Shown here: in pieces, positions 14,842 to 23,263 of the stretch
Layout of the letters: every line of letters begins with the position of its first letter
How positions within the stretch are numbered: the stretch's first letter is position 1
Notes under the pieces: generated by a model
Databases searched by the model: none
Told to the model about the DNA's origin: nothing
The model's input: only the letters and a program-made list of their open reading frames with translations
NCBI GenBank assembly: GCA_039810085.1
Contig: JBDHWG010000015.1
Coordinates: 62,001-126,000, forward strand
Direction: 5' to 3'
Length of the DNA stretch: 64,000 nt
Source: JBDHWG01 sp039810085
GTDB lineage: Bacteria; Chloroflexota; Anaerolineae; Epilineales; JAHCIE01
Translations under genes and position numbers: made by a program

Positions 14842-15289
14842 AATCAGTTTTCTCCCAAATGCCTGGCATGGCCGCCATGCGCAGCGCTTTCTCCAGTACC
14901 GGACCCAAACCGGGTGTCGTCGGCAACTCGGCCCACGCGCCGGGCGTGACCCAGCGCGCCGCCGCGGCGTCGTCGCCGGCCTGAAGGGCGCCGCCTACGG
15001 GGCGGGCCAAGAAATCCAGGATGATGAAATGATAGGCTCCCTCGGCGTCCGGAGGGCTCATGCGGTCGACGATGACGACCAGGGGGCCTAGCTCGACGGT
15101 CAAGCCGGTCTCTTCGCGTACCTCGCGCACGACGGCCTCGCGCACCGTCTCGCCCCACTCGACGCGGCCGCCTGGCACGGTCCATAGCCCCTGGTTAGGG
15201 GCATGGCCGCGCTGGATCAGGAGGATGCGATTGTCGTGGACGATGATGCCACCGACGGCGATGATTGGACGCGGCACGGGAGCACTCAT
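14825..15289 (-). CDS. NUDIX hydrolase
   Basis: 154 residues. A complete Nudix box G-x5-E-x7-REVREETGL is present at residues about 40-63 (GRVEWGETVREAVVREVREE). The flanking strands PIIAVGGIIVHDNRILLIQR and GLWTVPGG fit the MutT-like fold. It hydrolyses a nucleoside diphosphate linked to another group, in the presence of magnesium. Candidates include oxidised nucleotides, ADP-ribose and NADH; the sequence does not choose. First gene of a leftward group with the toroid-like and YIP1-like proteins. Confidence 0.92.
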   Translation of the reverse strand: MSAPVPRPIIAVGGIIVHDNRILLIQRGHAPNQGLWTVPGGRVEWGETVREAVVREVREETGLTVELGPLVVIVDRMSPPDAEGAYHFIILDFLARPVGGALQAGDDAAAARWVTPGAWAELPTTPGLGPVLEKALRMAAMPGIWEKTDYVGEE

Positions 15290-15398
15290 AGGCGTGTGGT
15301 GGGTCTCCGCAAGGTCGCTGTATTAGTGAGTAGGCAAAGCGACGAACCGTGCAACCTGGCTGCAAGTATAACACAGGGCTGCGCCAGCACAAAGAGTG

Positions 15399-17081
15399 CT
15401 ACACTTCCGCCTCCCACCGCGTTGACCTCAGCAATGTCGGCGTGTCGCCGGGCGAGCGGTGGCCCAGCTCTAGAACGTAGGCGTCTGGATCGTCGGCCAC
15501 AAAGCGCTCGATGAACGCTCGGTCGTGTGTTACCACGAGGACAGCGCCTGGAAAGCCCCGCACCGCCCCCTCAAACTTCTCCCTTGCCCCAATATCCAGG
15601 TGATTGAGCGGCTCGTCCAGGATGAGGAAGTTCGCGCCGCCCAGGACGAGCTGCGCCAATTGCAGCCGCGCCCGCTCACCGTAGCTCAGCGCCGAGATGG
15701 GGGTGAACACCTCGTCGCCGGAGAACAGGAAGTAGTGCAGGAAGCTCCTGGCCTCGGTCTCGCTGAGCGCCGCGTTGCGCACGGTGTCCAGCGGTGTCAG
15801 GCCGAGGTCGAGGGTCTGACCTTCCTGGGCGAAATACCCGACGTGGACGTTGCTGCCGAGGCGAGCGCGGCCTTCGGTCGGCGTCAGCTCGCCTACGAGG
15901 ATGCGCAAGAGCGTGGACTTGCCGACGCCGTTCGCGCCCAGCAGGACAGCCCGCTCGCCCGAACGTAGGATGAAGCTCGCGTCGCGGAACAGCCACGGGC
16001 CGTCGCCGTAGCGGTGGCCGACGCTCTCCAGGACAGCGACGTTGGAGCCGCTGGGCGGGACCTGCAGGAAGTTGAGCTTCATGTCCCAGTGGCGGCTCGG
16101 CTTCTCGACGCGCTCATCCGACGTCAGGTAGCGCTCCAGTTTCTTCTCCCGCGACTTGGCCTTGGCGGCGACTTTCTTGGCGTAGCGCCGCACCGTCGGC
16201 TGGCGCGAGGTGGTCGTTAGCTCTACCTGGAGCGCCTGGTTCTTGGTGCGCTGAATGTCGCCCTCGATCTTCGCAATGTATTCTTGCTGCTCCTTGTACG
16301 TCTGCCACTGGCGCTCGCGCTCGGCCACCTTCGCCGCCGCGTACGCGGAATAGTTGCCGACGTACTCGCGCAGCTTGTGGGTATCCGGGTCAAGCTCCAG
16401 GATGCGGTCGACCGTGTGGTCCAGGAAGGCGCGGTCGTGGGAGACGATGATGGCCGCGCCGCGATAGGCAATCACGAAGCCTTCCAGCCACTCCAGCGCG
16501 TCGAGGTCCAGGTGGTTGGTCGGCTCGTCGAGGAGCAGGACGTCGGTGCGGGCGAGGAGCAGGCGCGCCAGGCCGAGGCGTGTCTTCTGGCCGCCGGAGA
16601 GAACGGCGACCGGGCTAGTCGGGTCCAGGTGGTCCAGGTTCAGGTGGCCCAGGACGGCCTCCATGTGCGCTTCCATGTCGTAGCCGCCCAGCGCCTCGAA
16701 CGCCGTGAGCGCCGCGCCGTACTCGTCGAGTCGCGCCGCTAGCTCGTCGCCGGCATCTTCCAGCGCCAGGGCCAGGCGGTCCACCTCATCACGCGCGTGC
16801 CGCCAGGCGTTAGCGCCCTCGGCGAGAATGTCGCCGACGGTCGCATGGGGGGTGAAGAGAAGCGCCTGGGACAGGTAGCCGATGGAGAGGTCGGCCGGCT
16901 GTCGGCTGACCGAGCCGCGATCCGGTGTCTCTGCGCCAGCGATCAGGCGCAGCAAGGTGGTCTTGCCCGCGCCATTCGGCCCGACGAGGCCGACGTGGTC
17001 GCCAGCGTTCAACACGAACGAGACGCCATCGAGGATGGTGACGTCACCAAATGATTTAGCTAGATTACTGACTTGGAGCAT
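15399..17081 (-). CDS. ABC-F family ATPase (ribosome-associated type)
   Basis: 560 residues with two ATP-binding cassettes and no membrane segments. Cassette 1: GPNGAGKTTLL, signature LSGGQKTRLGLARLL, Walker B VLLLDEPTNHLD. Cassette 2: GANGVGKSTLL, variant signature LSYGERARLQLAQL, Walker B FLILDEPLNHLD. Between them is the charged linker RQPTVRRYAKKVAAKAKSRE, the part that reaches into the ribosome in ABC-F proteins. Such proteins act at the ribosomal exit site in translation or antibiotic protection; which subfamily this is cannot be told by eye. A second ABC-F gene lies at 21451. The start ATG is at the conserved MLQVSNLAKSFG. Confidence 0.92.
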   Translation of the reverse strand: MLQVSNLAKSFGDVTILDGVSFVLNAGDHVGLVGPNGAGKTTLLRLIAGAETPDRGSVSRQPADLSIGYLSQALLFTPHATVGDILAEGANAWRHARDEVDRLALALEDAGDELAARLDEYGAALTAFEALGGYDMEAHMEAVLGHLNLDHLDPTSPVAVLSGGQKTRLGLARLLLARTDVLLLDEPTNHLDLDALEWLEGFVIAYRGAAIIVSHDRAFLDHTVDRILELDPDTHKLREYVGNYSAYAAAKVAERERQWQTYKEQQEYIAKIEGDIQRTKNQALQVELTTTSRQPTVRRYAKKVAAKAKSREKKLERYLTSDERVEKPSRHWDMKLNFLQVPPSGSNVAVLESVGHRYGDGPWLFRDASFILRSGERAVLLGANGVGKSTLLRILVGELTPTEGRARLGSNVHVGYFAQEGQTLDLGLTPLDTVRNAALSETEARSFLHYFLFSGDEVFTPISALSYGERARLQLAQLVLGGANFLILDEPLNHLDIGAREKFEGAVRGFPGAVLVVTHDRAFIERFVADDPDAYVLELGHRSPGDTPTLLRSTRWEAEV

Positions 17082-17322
17082 GCTTCCCTCGCTGCGTGGA
17101 CTTGGCGAGGGACAGTTTGACTATCCCCCGCAGGGCTAACGATTGAGTTGGAGGGTAGTCAGGTCGGTCACGGGTGTTCTCCCTGTGTGAAAAAAACTTG
17201 CGGGCGGTAACGCACTCGACTATCAATACGTTAGCAATTATACTCAGTTGCACCTCGGCATGCTAGTCGAGCGGGGGGGAGTGTCACTGAGCCACCAGAC
17301 AACTGGGACAAGAGGAGTCCGC

Positions 17323-18306
17323 ATGAAATGGCTTGTGTCTCTATCCGCCGTTCTGAGCTTGCTGCTCGGTGTGGCGCTCGGCGCTGCACTAGGGCCGGCC
17401 ACGCCGGTCCGGGCCGACGAGCCGCCCGCTTGCTTCGGCAACATGGGTGTCACTATTGAGACTCTGTCGCCGACAGCCTCGGCGGGTCTACCGCTAACTC
17501 TGCGCGTTGTTGGGGTGTCTAGCGACGCATGTACGCCCCAGTACGCAGGCTACGCCATATCGGGCAATACCATTGTTGTGAGCGCATACGAGCCGTCGTG
17601 CAGCGGGGCCTGTGCGGAAATTGTCACACCGTGGAGCATGGACGTGACACTCACGCCTCTCTCACCGGGTCAGTACATCGTCCAGTTCAGCGCCGAGTGT
17701 TTCGGTGACAAGAGTACTTGCGCATCCGCGCCACTCACTGTTCTCGCCGCCAATACGACCACGCTGACTCCAAGCCCTAGCGATACGGCGATACCGACAG
17801 AGACGGCAACGCCGACGGCGACTGCAACAGCAACCCCTACGGCGACACCCACGTCTACGCCAACGGTCACGGTCACTCCAACCGTCACGCCCACGGCCAT
17901 CCCCACGCGCTGTGAAGCGGCCTCGGCGGGTGACTTGTGCTACGGTTGGATCAGCATTCGCGCCTACATCAGCCGCAACTGTAGCAGCACGTTCACCTTT
18001 AGCACCCTGCCGCTGCCAAACACACGCCTGACAGTGCATCTGCCAGACGGCTCGACGCAGCAGGTCGTCACAGACGACAGGGGCGAGGCGTATGTTGGGG
18101 GCATCAACCTGCCGACCGGAACGACTGTCACGGTAACGGCTGACTCGCCCCCGCCGCCGGAATGGGTGTCGGCAATTGGGGCGACTCTTGCCCCGTGCTC
18201 CGGTGTCACCGCGCGTCAGCTCAACCGCAGCAACTTTGGCGTGTTCGGCGGCGCTTTCGTCGATTTTCGCTATAGCCTCGTGCCGATGATAACAGCCCCT
18301 AACTAA
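17323..18306 (+). CDS. Secreted protein with Thr/Pro-rich linker, function unknown
   Basis: 327 residues from the ATG at 17323, which has GAGGAGT upstream; the longer frame from 17248 lacks a ribosome site. Signal peptide MKWLVSLSAVLSLLLGVALG with a cleavage region near PVRADEP. An N-terminal domain with several Cys (to about 165) and a C-terminal domain with CEAASAGDLCYGW and a carboxypeptidase-regulatory-like segment (LPDGSTQQVVTDDRGEAYVG) are joined by a linker of about 45 residues made of TPT/TAT repeats (about 172-218). It is probably exported and anchored or displayed outside the cell. The ending YSLVPMITAPN resembles the short YLP-type C-termini of other secreted proteins here. Confidence 0.75.
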   Translation: MKWLVSLSAVLSLLLGVALGAALGPATPVRADEPPACFGNMGVTIETLSPTASAGLPLTLRVVGVSSDACTPQYAGYAISGNTIVVSAYEPSCSGACAEIVTPWSMDVTLTPLSPGQYIVQFSAECFGDKSTCASAPLTVLAANTTTLTPSPSDTAIPTETATPTATATATPTATPTSTPTVTVTPTVTPTAIPTRCEAASAGDLCYGWISIRAYISRNCSSTFTFSTLPLPNTRLTVHLPDGSTQQVVTDDRGEAYVGGINLPTGTTVTVTADSPPPPEWVSAIGATLAPCSGVTARQLNRSNFGVFGGAFVDFRYSLVPMITAPN

Positions 18307-18444
18307 GCTAATGGTAGTTGGGGGCTCGCTTCAGAAACCCGATGACGTTTCTTACAGGTTGTGCTATACTAGTTTTGCGTAACCTCGACTGGGACGAGGA
18401 TTCCTCAAGAGTATATCTGCTGTTCCGAGGTGAGGAGGAATAGA

Positions 18445-18771
18445 GTGAGCGTGCCGGCGATCACAGGATATCACTATATCACTCAAGTACCAGGCATATG
18501 CGGCGGGCGACCGATTATTAGCGGCACTCGGACGCCAGTCAAGGCGGTCGTCGGGTATTATAAATTGGGCCTCAGCGTAGAGGAGATGCTCGAAGGTCTG
18601 CCCCACCTGACCCCAGCCCAGGTCTATGAGGCCCTCAGTTATTATCACGATCACATAGCTGAGATTGAGCGGGACATCGCGGAGGGCCAGGTTGAGAGCC
18701 TGATCGAGCGGTACGGTTTGAAAGTGATGGCGGATGGCCGGATCATTGCTGAGGAGAGCCGTGAGTCTTGA
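18445..18771 (+). CDS. DUF433 antitoxin-like protein (copy 1)
   Basis: 108 residues from the GTG at 18445, preceded by AGGAGGAAT; the frame can extend to a GTG at 18430. The DUF433 pattern is clear: ICGGRPIISGTRTPVKAVV, then GLSVEEMLEGLPHLTPAQVYEALSYY followed by HDHIAEI. DUF433 proteins carry a small helix-turn-helix and are the antitoxins of VapBC45-like pairs with DUF5615 PIN-like toxins. The downstream partner here is only a 29-residue stub. A likely promoter is ATGACG-N17-TATACT at 18342-18370. Confidence 0.82.
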   Translation: MSVPAITGYHYITQVPGICGGRPIISGTRTPVKAVVGYYKLGLSVEEMLEGLPHLTPAQVYEALSYYHDHIAEIERDIAEGQVESLIERYGLKVMADGRIIAEESRES

Positions 18772-18850
18772 GCAAGGCCTTTTCATTCGGCTTTACCTGG
18801 ATGAAGCGGAACCAGATTCGCTGGCTACAAGCATTCAAATAGCCACGTGA
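18761..18850 (+). pseudogene. Remnant of a DUF5615 PIN-like toxin gene
   Basis: A GTG inside the end of the DUF433 gene opens MSLEQGLFIRLYLDEAEPDS and stops after 29 codons. The beginning MSL...RLYLDE matches the start of the complete DUF5615 toxin at 53994 (MSLRLYMDHH), with the first acidic catalytic residue. The rest of the PIN-like domain is missing and the sequence runs into the GGCT gene. The toxin has been lost while its antitoxin remains intact. Confidence 0.6.
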
Positions 18851-18880
18851 GCACTGCCTCGATAGGGTGAGGGAATGGGC

Positions 18881-19285
18881 TTAACGGCGCGCCGCGAGCC
18901 AGTCACCGCTGGGGATCAGTGGGCAGCCGGCGACAGTCTCTAGCTTTCCCAGGTATGTCCACGCAAAGACAGACCGATCCTCCGCCGCCATGACCGTCAC
19001 TCGGCGGCGGAGGTAGAGGCCGTCGTCGCGCACAGCGTCGTAGCCCTCGTAGCGGTCGAGGCGGTGGAGCGCGTAGGCATATACCCCGTTGTGCAGGGTG
19101 AGTAACTCACCCACTACCTGCCTGCGGCCCGGCAGCGCCATCGGGTAGGCGCCGAGGTCATACAGGTCAGCGCCCGGCATGACTGCGCTCTCGATGGCGC
19201 GCACGAAGAGGGCGATACGTTGAAACGCCCGACCGTCGGGCCGCAGCGTGCCGTAGACGAAGACCGGCAGGCGCTCAAGCTCCAT
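18881..19285 (-). CDS. Gamma-glutamylcyclotransferase-like (GGCT/AIG2) protein
   Basis: 134 residues. The substrate loop VFVYGTLRPDG near the N-terminus is the family hallmark (YGxL), followed by LYDLGAYPMAL, VVGELLTL and the conserved acidic region LHRLDRYEGYD, whose Glu is the catalytic acid/base in GGCT enzymes. The family breaks gamma-glutamyl amides with release of 5-oxoproline, though many bacterial members have unknown substrates. It lies six bases after the M24 peptidase gene and is probably co-transcribed. Confidence 0.88.
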   Translation of the reverse strand: MELERLPVFVYGTLRPDGRAFQRIALFVRAIESAVMPGADLYDLGAYPMALPGRRQVVGELLTLHNGVYAYALHRLDRYEGYDAVRDDGLYLRRRVTVMAAEDRSVFAWTYLGKLETVAGCPLIPSGDWLAARR

Positions 19286-19291
19286 GCAGCC

Positions 19292-20485
19292 TCAGATGGG
19301 AATCGTCAGACTTTCGATGTCGCGCGGGTAGTACGTCAGCATCTCCATGCCGTCCTGGGTGATGAGCACCGTGTCGGAGTGACGGAAGCCACCGAGACCC
19401 GCTGCATATAGCCCCGGCTCGACGGTGAACAACATGCCCGGCTTCAGCTCGGTGTGGTCGCCACTGTCGAGGAACGGCGCTTCGTGATAGCGCAGGCCGA
19501 TGGCGTGGCCTGAGTGATGCTTCCAGTAGGGCATCAGGTCGTTCTGCTCGTAGTACGCCCGCACGGCTTTGTCCACATCGGAGCAGCGCGCCCCGGGTCG
19601 CAAGGCGGCGAAAGCAACCTCCTGGGCATTCTTCATGTGGTCGAACATACGACGTTGCTCATCGGAGGGCTGGCCGACGAACATGGTGCGCTCTAGCTCC
19701 GAATTGTAGCCCCATACCGGCGCGCCAGCCCCCGTGACTAGCACATCCCCTGGCTGGAAGGCGATGTTGTTGGCGAGGGCGTGCGGGATGGCGGCGTTGC
19801 GCCCGATTTGCCCGCGATACCCCGCCGACGCGCCGCTGCCGTACGTGCTCTGCGCGGCGTACAGCGGGCCGATGGCGTCCATCATGGCAAGCGTCGCGTC
19901 ATTGCTGGCGCGCAGGCTCACCTCGGTCTCGGTCGCGCCGACCTTGGTGTAACGCTGTAGAAGAACGTGGGCCAGGTGGCCCCACGTGACGCTCTCCCGA
20001 ATCAGGGCAATCTCTGCCGGACTCTTCACCATCATCGAGTCTTCAACGAACGCCGTCACCGGCACGACCGTCGCGCCGGTCAGTTCCGACAGAGTCGGAC
20101 CGCGATAGCCAAAGATCCAGGGGTAGCCGTCGCTGTCGGCGCCGATCCGCGCACCGATGCCCATGTCTGTCAGCATCTGGCGCAAATGTTGCATGGGGTG
20201 CGGGTTGTCTGGGTATTCGACATAACTGGCGACGCGGTCGAAGCCGGTCTTCGACTTGGCGTGCTCTAGCTCCAGGCGCGGCACGAACAGTCCGGCCTCG
20301 CCCTTCGCGGTCATGACAAATGCCATGGGGCGCTCGGTGGGGATGAAGGCAAACGACGAGTAGTAGAGGATGTAGTAGTTGTCGAACAGCACGACACCGG
20401 ACAGCCCCTCGGCGGCGAGATGCTCGGCCAGGCGAGCGCGGCGGGTGGCAAACTCGGACGGGGGGATACTGATGGATGGCAACAT
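19292..20485 (-). CDS. M24 (Xaa-Pro peptidase / creatinase-type) family protein with altered metal ligands
   Basis: 397 residues with the creatinase N-terminal domain (about 15-150) and the pita-bread fold (about 165-390). Of the five metal ligands of aminopeptidase P or prolidase, only two are kept: His in SGHAIGL and Glu in FTVEPGLY. The first Asp is Gly (VLVTGAGAP), the second is Glu (GYNSELERT) and the last Glu is Ser (GFRHSDTVLI). It is therefore unlikely to be a dinuclear-metal peptidase; metal-free relatives such as creatinase use the fold for amidine or ring hydrolysis. The substrate is unknown. It precedes a GGCT-like gene and is divergent from the metallophosphoesterase operon. Confidence 0.85.
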   Translation of the reverse strand: MLPSISIPPSEFATRRARLAEHLAAEGLSGVVLFDNYYILYYSSFAFIPTERPMAFVMTAKGEAGLFVPRLELEHAKSKTGFDRVASYVEYPDNPHPMQHLRQMLTDMGIGARIGADSDGYPWIFGYRGPTLSELTGATVVPVTAFVEDSMMVKSPAEIALIRESVTWGHLAHVLLQRYTKVGATETEVSLRASNDATLAMMDAIGPLYAAQSTYGSGASAGYRGQIGRNAAIPHALANNIAFQPGDVLVTGAGAPVWGYNSELERTMFVGQPSDEQRRMFDHMKNAQEVAFAALRPGARCSDVDKAVRAYYEQNDLMPYWKHHSGHAIGLRYHEAPFLDSGDHTELKPGMLFTVEPGLYAAGLGGFRHSDTVLITQDGMEMLTYYPRDIESLTIPI

Positions 20486-20653
20486 AGTCTTCGCTCCATA
20501 TCTAGGGAAGTGCAGGGCAGAAGTATACTGCGTGTAGGGGTAGAGAGCGAAAGGCTGATGTACAATATGCCAGACGGATGATGCGTTTCGAGGGCGATGG
20601 GTATATCATATCACGCGGCCCCCAGGCAGACATGGGGCAACACGGAGGACGGC

Positions 20654-21457
20654 ATGCAGGGGGCGGGCGGGGTATACTTGATGGGCGACGTGCACGGCTA
20701 CCTGGACAAGCTCACGCGACTGTTGCGTGAGCGCGGCCTGGTCAACGAGAGGTTGCGCTGGCGGGGCGGCGCGGCGTCCCTGTGGTTCATGGGCGACTTC
20801 TTCGACCGCGGCCCCAACGGCACCGATGTCGTCGATCTTGTCATGCGGCTCCAACAGGAGGCGGCGGACGCGGGCGGCCAGGTCGAGGCGCTGCTCGGCA
20901 ACCACGATGTCCTCATCATGGCCGTGCAGCAGTTCGGCCACATCCCCCTTGATCCGCCGCGCAAGACCTTCCGCTACCACTGGGAGCGCAACGGCGGCCA
21001 GTCTGACGATCTGGTGCGGCTGACGGCAGACCACAGGGCGTGGCTCAGCCAGCGGCCTGCCCTGGCCCGCGTCGGCGACACCCTGCTGGCCCACGCCGAC
21101 TCGACCTTCTACCTGGGCTATGGGCAGAGCATCGAGGAAATCAACGCGGCGATTCGCGCTGTGTTGTTCACCGACAATGTCAACGACTGGGACGACATCC
21201 TGGACGGCTTCGCCAGGCGGCATGCCTTCGACGGGCGGGAACCGGGGGGCCCCCAGCGGGCGGCCGCGTTCCTGGCGATGTTCGACAGCCGCCAACTCGT
21301 CCACGGCCACACGCCCATCGACCACGTTCTCCAGTGCCCCGCTGAGATGGTCGCCTGGCCGCTCATCTACGCAAACGGCCTGTGTGTGAACATCGACGGC
21401 GGCATGTATCGCGGCGGTCCGGGGTTTATCTATCAACTTGAGGCGGCGCCATGTTAG
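20654..21457 (+). CDS. Metallophosphoesterase (calcineurin-like, PPP type)
   Basis: 267 residues from the ATG at 20654, which has GGAGG five bases upstream; an in-frame ATG at 20597 would add 19 residues. All motifs of the PPP-like group are present: GDVHG, GDFFDRG, GNHD, then LAHAD and VHGHT as the later metal-binding histidines. Two metal ions should activate water to cut a phosphoester. Substrates of bacterial PPP proteins range from phosphoproteins to Ap4A. First gene of an operon; its end overlaps the ABC-F gene by seven bases. Confidence 0.9.
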   Translation: MQGAGGVYLMGDVHGYLDKLTRLLRERGLVNERLRWRGGAASLWFMGDFFDRGPNGTDVVDLVMRLQQEAADAGGQVEALLGNHDVLIMAVQQFGHIPLDPPRKTFRYHWERNGGQSDDLVRLTADHRAWLSQRPALARVGDTLLAHADSTFYLGYGQSIEEINAAIRAVLFTDNVNDWDDILDGFARRHAFDGREPGGPQRAAAFLAMFDSRQLVHGHTPIDHVLQCPAEMVAWPLIYANGLCVNIDGGMYRGGPGFIYQLEAAPC

Positions 21458-23235
21458 TGTTAAGCGTCAGTAACCTGGAAAAACATTACGGCGGCCACAC
21501 GATATTCGAGACGTTGTCGTGGCAGGTGCAGAAGGGCAGCAAGGTGGGCCTGGTCGGCCCGAATGGGGTGGGCAAGTCCACCCTGTTCAAGCTGCTGGCT
21601 GGGGAAATGAAGCCCGACGGCGGCGCGATCTGGCAGGAGTCGGGCACGTCCCTGGGCTATCTGCCCCAGGAACCCGCCCTTGATCCGGCTAACACCGTGC
21701 TCGACGAAGCCCTGCTGGCCTCGCCCCAGATTCAGGCGCTGGAAGCGCGGCTGCATCATCTCGAAGCTGACATGGCCGCCCCGTCGGTGTACGAGGACAT
21801 GGACCGCCTGAGCGACGTCATGACGCAGCATGAGCGCGCCCTGGCCGAGTACGAGCGCCTCGGCGGCCTGAATTACCACAACCGCGTCGTATCCACGCTA
21901 CGCGGCCTGGGCTTCAGCGAGGACGACCTGTCGCTGTTATGCAACGCGCTGTCCGGCGGCCAGAAGAAGCTGGTTGGTCTGGCGCGGTTGCTGGTGATGG
22001 GGCCCGACATCCTGCTCCTGGACGAGCCGGACAACCACCTGGACATGGACGGCAAGGTGTTCCTGGAGAAGCTCATCAACGACTACCCGGGTACGGTGGT
22101 CATCATCTCCCACGACCGCTACCTGTTGGACGTGGTGGCGGAGGAAATTGCCGAGCTAGAGGAGGGCAAGATCACTCTATGGCCGGGCAACTACTCTGAG
22201 TACGCCTTTGCCAAGCGCCAGGCGCTGCTGGCTCAGCAGAAAATGTACGAGGTGCAGAGCCGCGAAATCGAGCGCTTGCGCCAGGCCATGCTGCGCATCA
22301 TCTCCTACAGTTCAGGCGGCCAGAATGAGAAGATGGTCAAACGAGCACGCAACGTGGAGCGGCGGATGGAGCGGCTGGCGGACGAGCGCGTAGACCGGCC
22401 GACCCTGGAGCGCAAGACGATGGGCTTGAACTTCCAGACGACGGTGCGTGGCTCGGACAAAGTGTTGGAGGTCGAGGACGTTGCCAAGTCGTTCGATGGC
22501 GAGGAGTTCGTGCTCCAGGATGTAGACCTGCTCATCTGGCAGGGCGAGCGCGTTGGGCTGGTGGGGCCGAACGGGGCGGGCAAGTCGGTGCTGTTCCGGC
22601 TGGTGCTAGGGCGGGAGCAGCCGACATGGGGCAGCATCAAGCTGGGGCCAAGCGTGGATGTGAGCTACTACTCCCAGGAGCACCAGACGCTCAACTACGA
22701 TGCGACGCCGCTACAAGAAGTGCGCTCGCTCAAGGCGTTGTACGAGAAAGAGGCGTACAACTACCTGGGGCGCTTCCTGTTCAACTTCGATATGGCGCAG
22801 CAGCCAGTGCGGACGTTGAGCGGCGGGGAGAAGGCGCGGCTGCAGATCGCCAAGATGATGCTCAGCCCGGCCAACTTCCTGCTGCTAGACGAGCCGACGA
22901 ACAACCTGGATATCCCGGCCTGCGAGGTGTTGGAAGACGCGTTGCAGGACTACAAGGGGACGACGCTCATCATCTCCCACGACCGCTACTTCCTGGACCG
23001 CATCTGCACGCGGATCGTCGAGCTGCGGGACGGCCGCCTGATCGAGTACCTGGGCAACTACACCTACTATCTGGAGAAGAAGCGGGAAGAGGAAGCAGCA
23101 GCGCGACGAGCGGAGGAAGAGGTGAAGGCGCGGGCGGCGCGCAAAGCCGCCGCATCGCAGGGGCAGCAACCGTCAAAGAATGGTACGTCGAAGGGGAAGG
23201 ACAAGGGGAAGCAGAAAGCCAAAGCGGGACGGTAA
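21451..23235 (+). CDS. ABC-F family ATPase (second copy)
   Basis: 594 residues, two ABC domains. Cassette 1: GPNGVGKSTLF, signature LSGGQKKLVGLARLL, Walker B ILLLDEPDNHLD. Cassette 2: GPNGAGKSVLF, signature LSGGEKARLQIAKMM, Walker B FLLLDEPTNNLD. The first Walker B has DEPDNH rather than DEPTNH. A positively charged inter-domain linker and a lysine-rich tail (GKDKGKQKAKAGR) suggest contact with rRNA. The protein is about 34 residues longer than the ABC-F at 15399, mainly in this tail. It sits between the metallophosphoesterase and a HAD-family gene in one transcription unit. Confidence 0.92.
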   Translation: MLVLSVSNLEKHYGGHTIFETLSWQVQKGSKVGLVGPNGVGKSTLFKLLAGEMKPDGGAIWQESGTSLGYLPQEPALDPANTVLDEALLASPQIQALEARLHHLEADMAAPSVYEDMDRLSDVMTQHERALAEYERLGGLNYHNRVVSTLRGLGFSEDDLSLLCNALSGGQKKLVGLARLLVMGPDILLLDEPDNHLDMDGKVFLEKLINDYPGTVVIISHDRYLLDVVAEEIAELEEGKITLWPGNYSEYAFAKRQALLAQQKMYEVQSREIERLRQAMLRIISYSSGGQNEKMVKRARNVERRMERLADERVDRPTLERKTMGLNFQTTVRGSDKVLEVEDVAKSFDGEEFVLQDVDLLIWQGERVGLVGPNGAGKSVLFRLVLGREQPTWGSIKLGPSVDVSYYSQEHQTLNYDATPLQEVRSLKALYEKEAYNYLGRFLFNFDMAQQPVRTLSGGEKARLQIAKMMLSPANFLLLDEPTNNLDIPACEVLEDALQDYKGTTLIISHDRYFLDRICTRIVELRDGRLIEYLGNYTYYLEKKREEEAAARRAEEEVKARAARKAAASQGQQPSKNGTSKGKDKGKQKAKAGR

Positions 23236-23263
23236 GTAGCACGTCAAGCACCACGGAGGCGCG

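Noticed and set aside
17760..17910. Short direct repeats that might suggest a CRISPR or minisatellite
   Set aside because: They encode a Thr/Pro-rich linker in the secreted protein; no regular repeat-spacer spacing exists.
20597..20653. An upstream start for the metallophosphoesterase
   Set aside because: The ATG at 20654 has a strong ribosome site and the conserved GDVHG motif follows at the usual distance.
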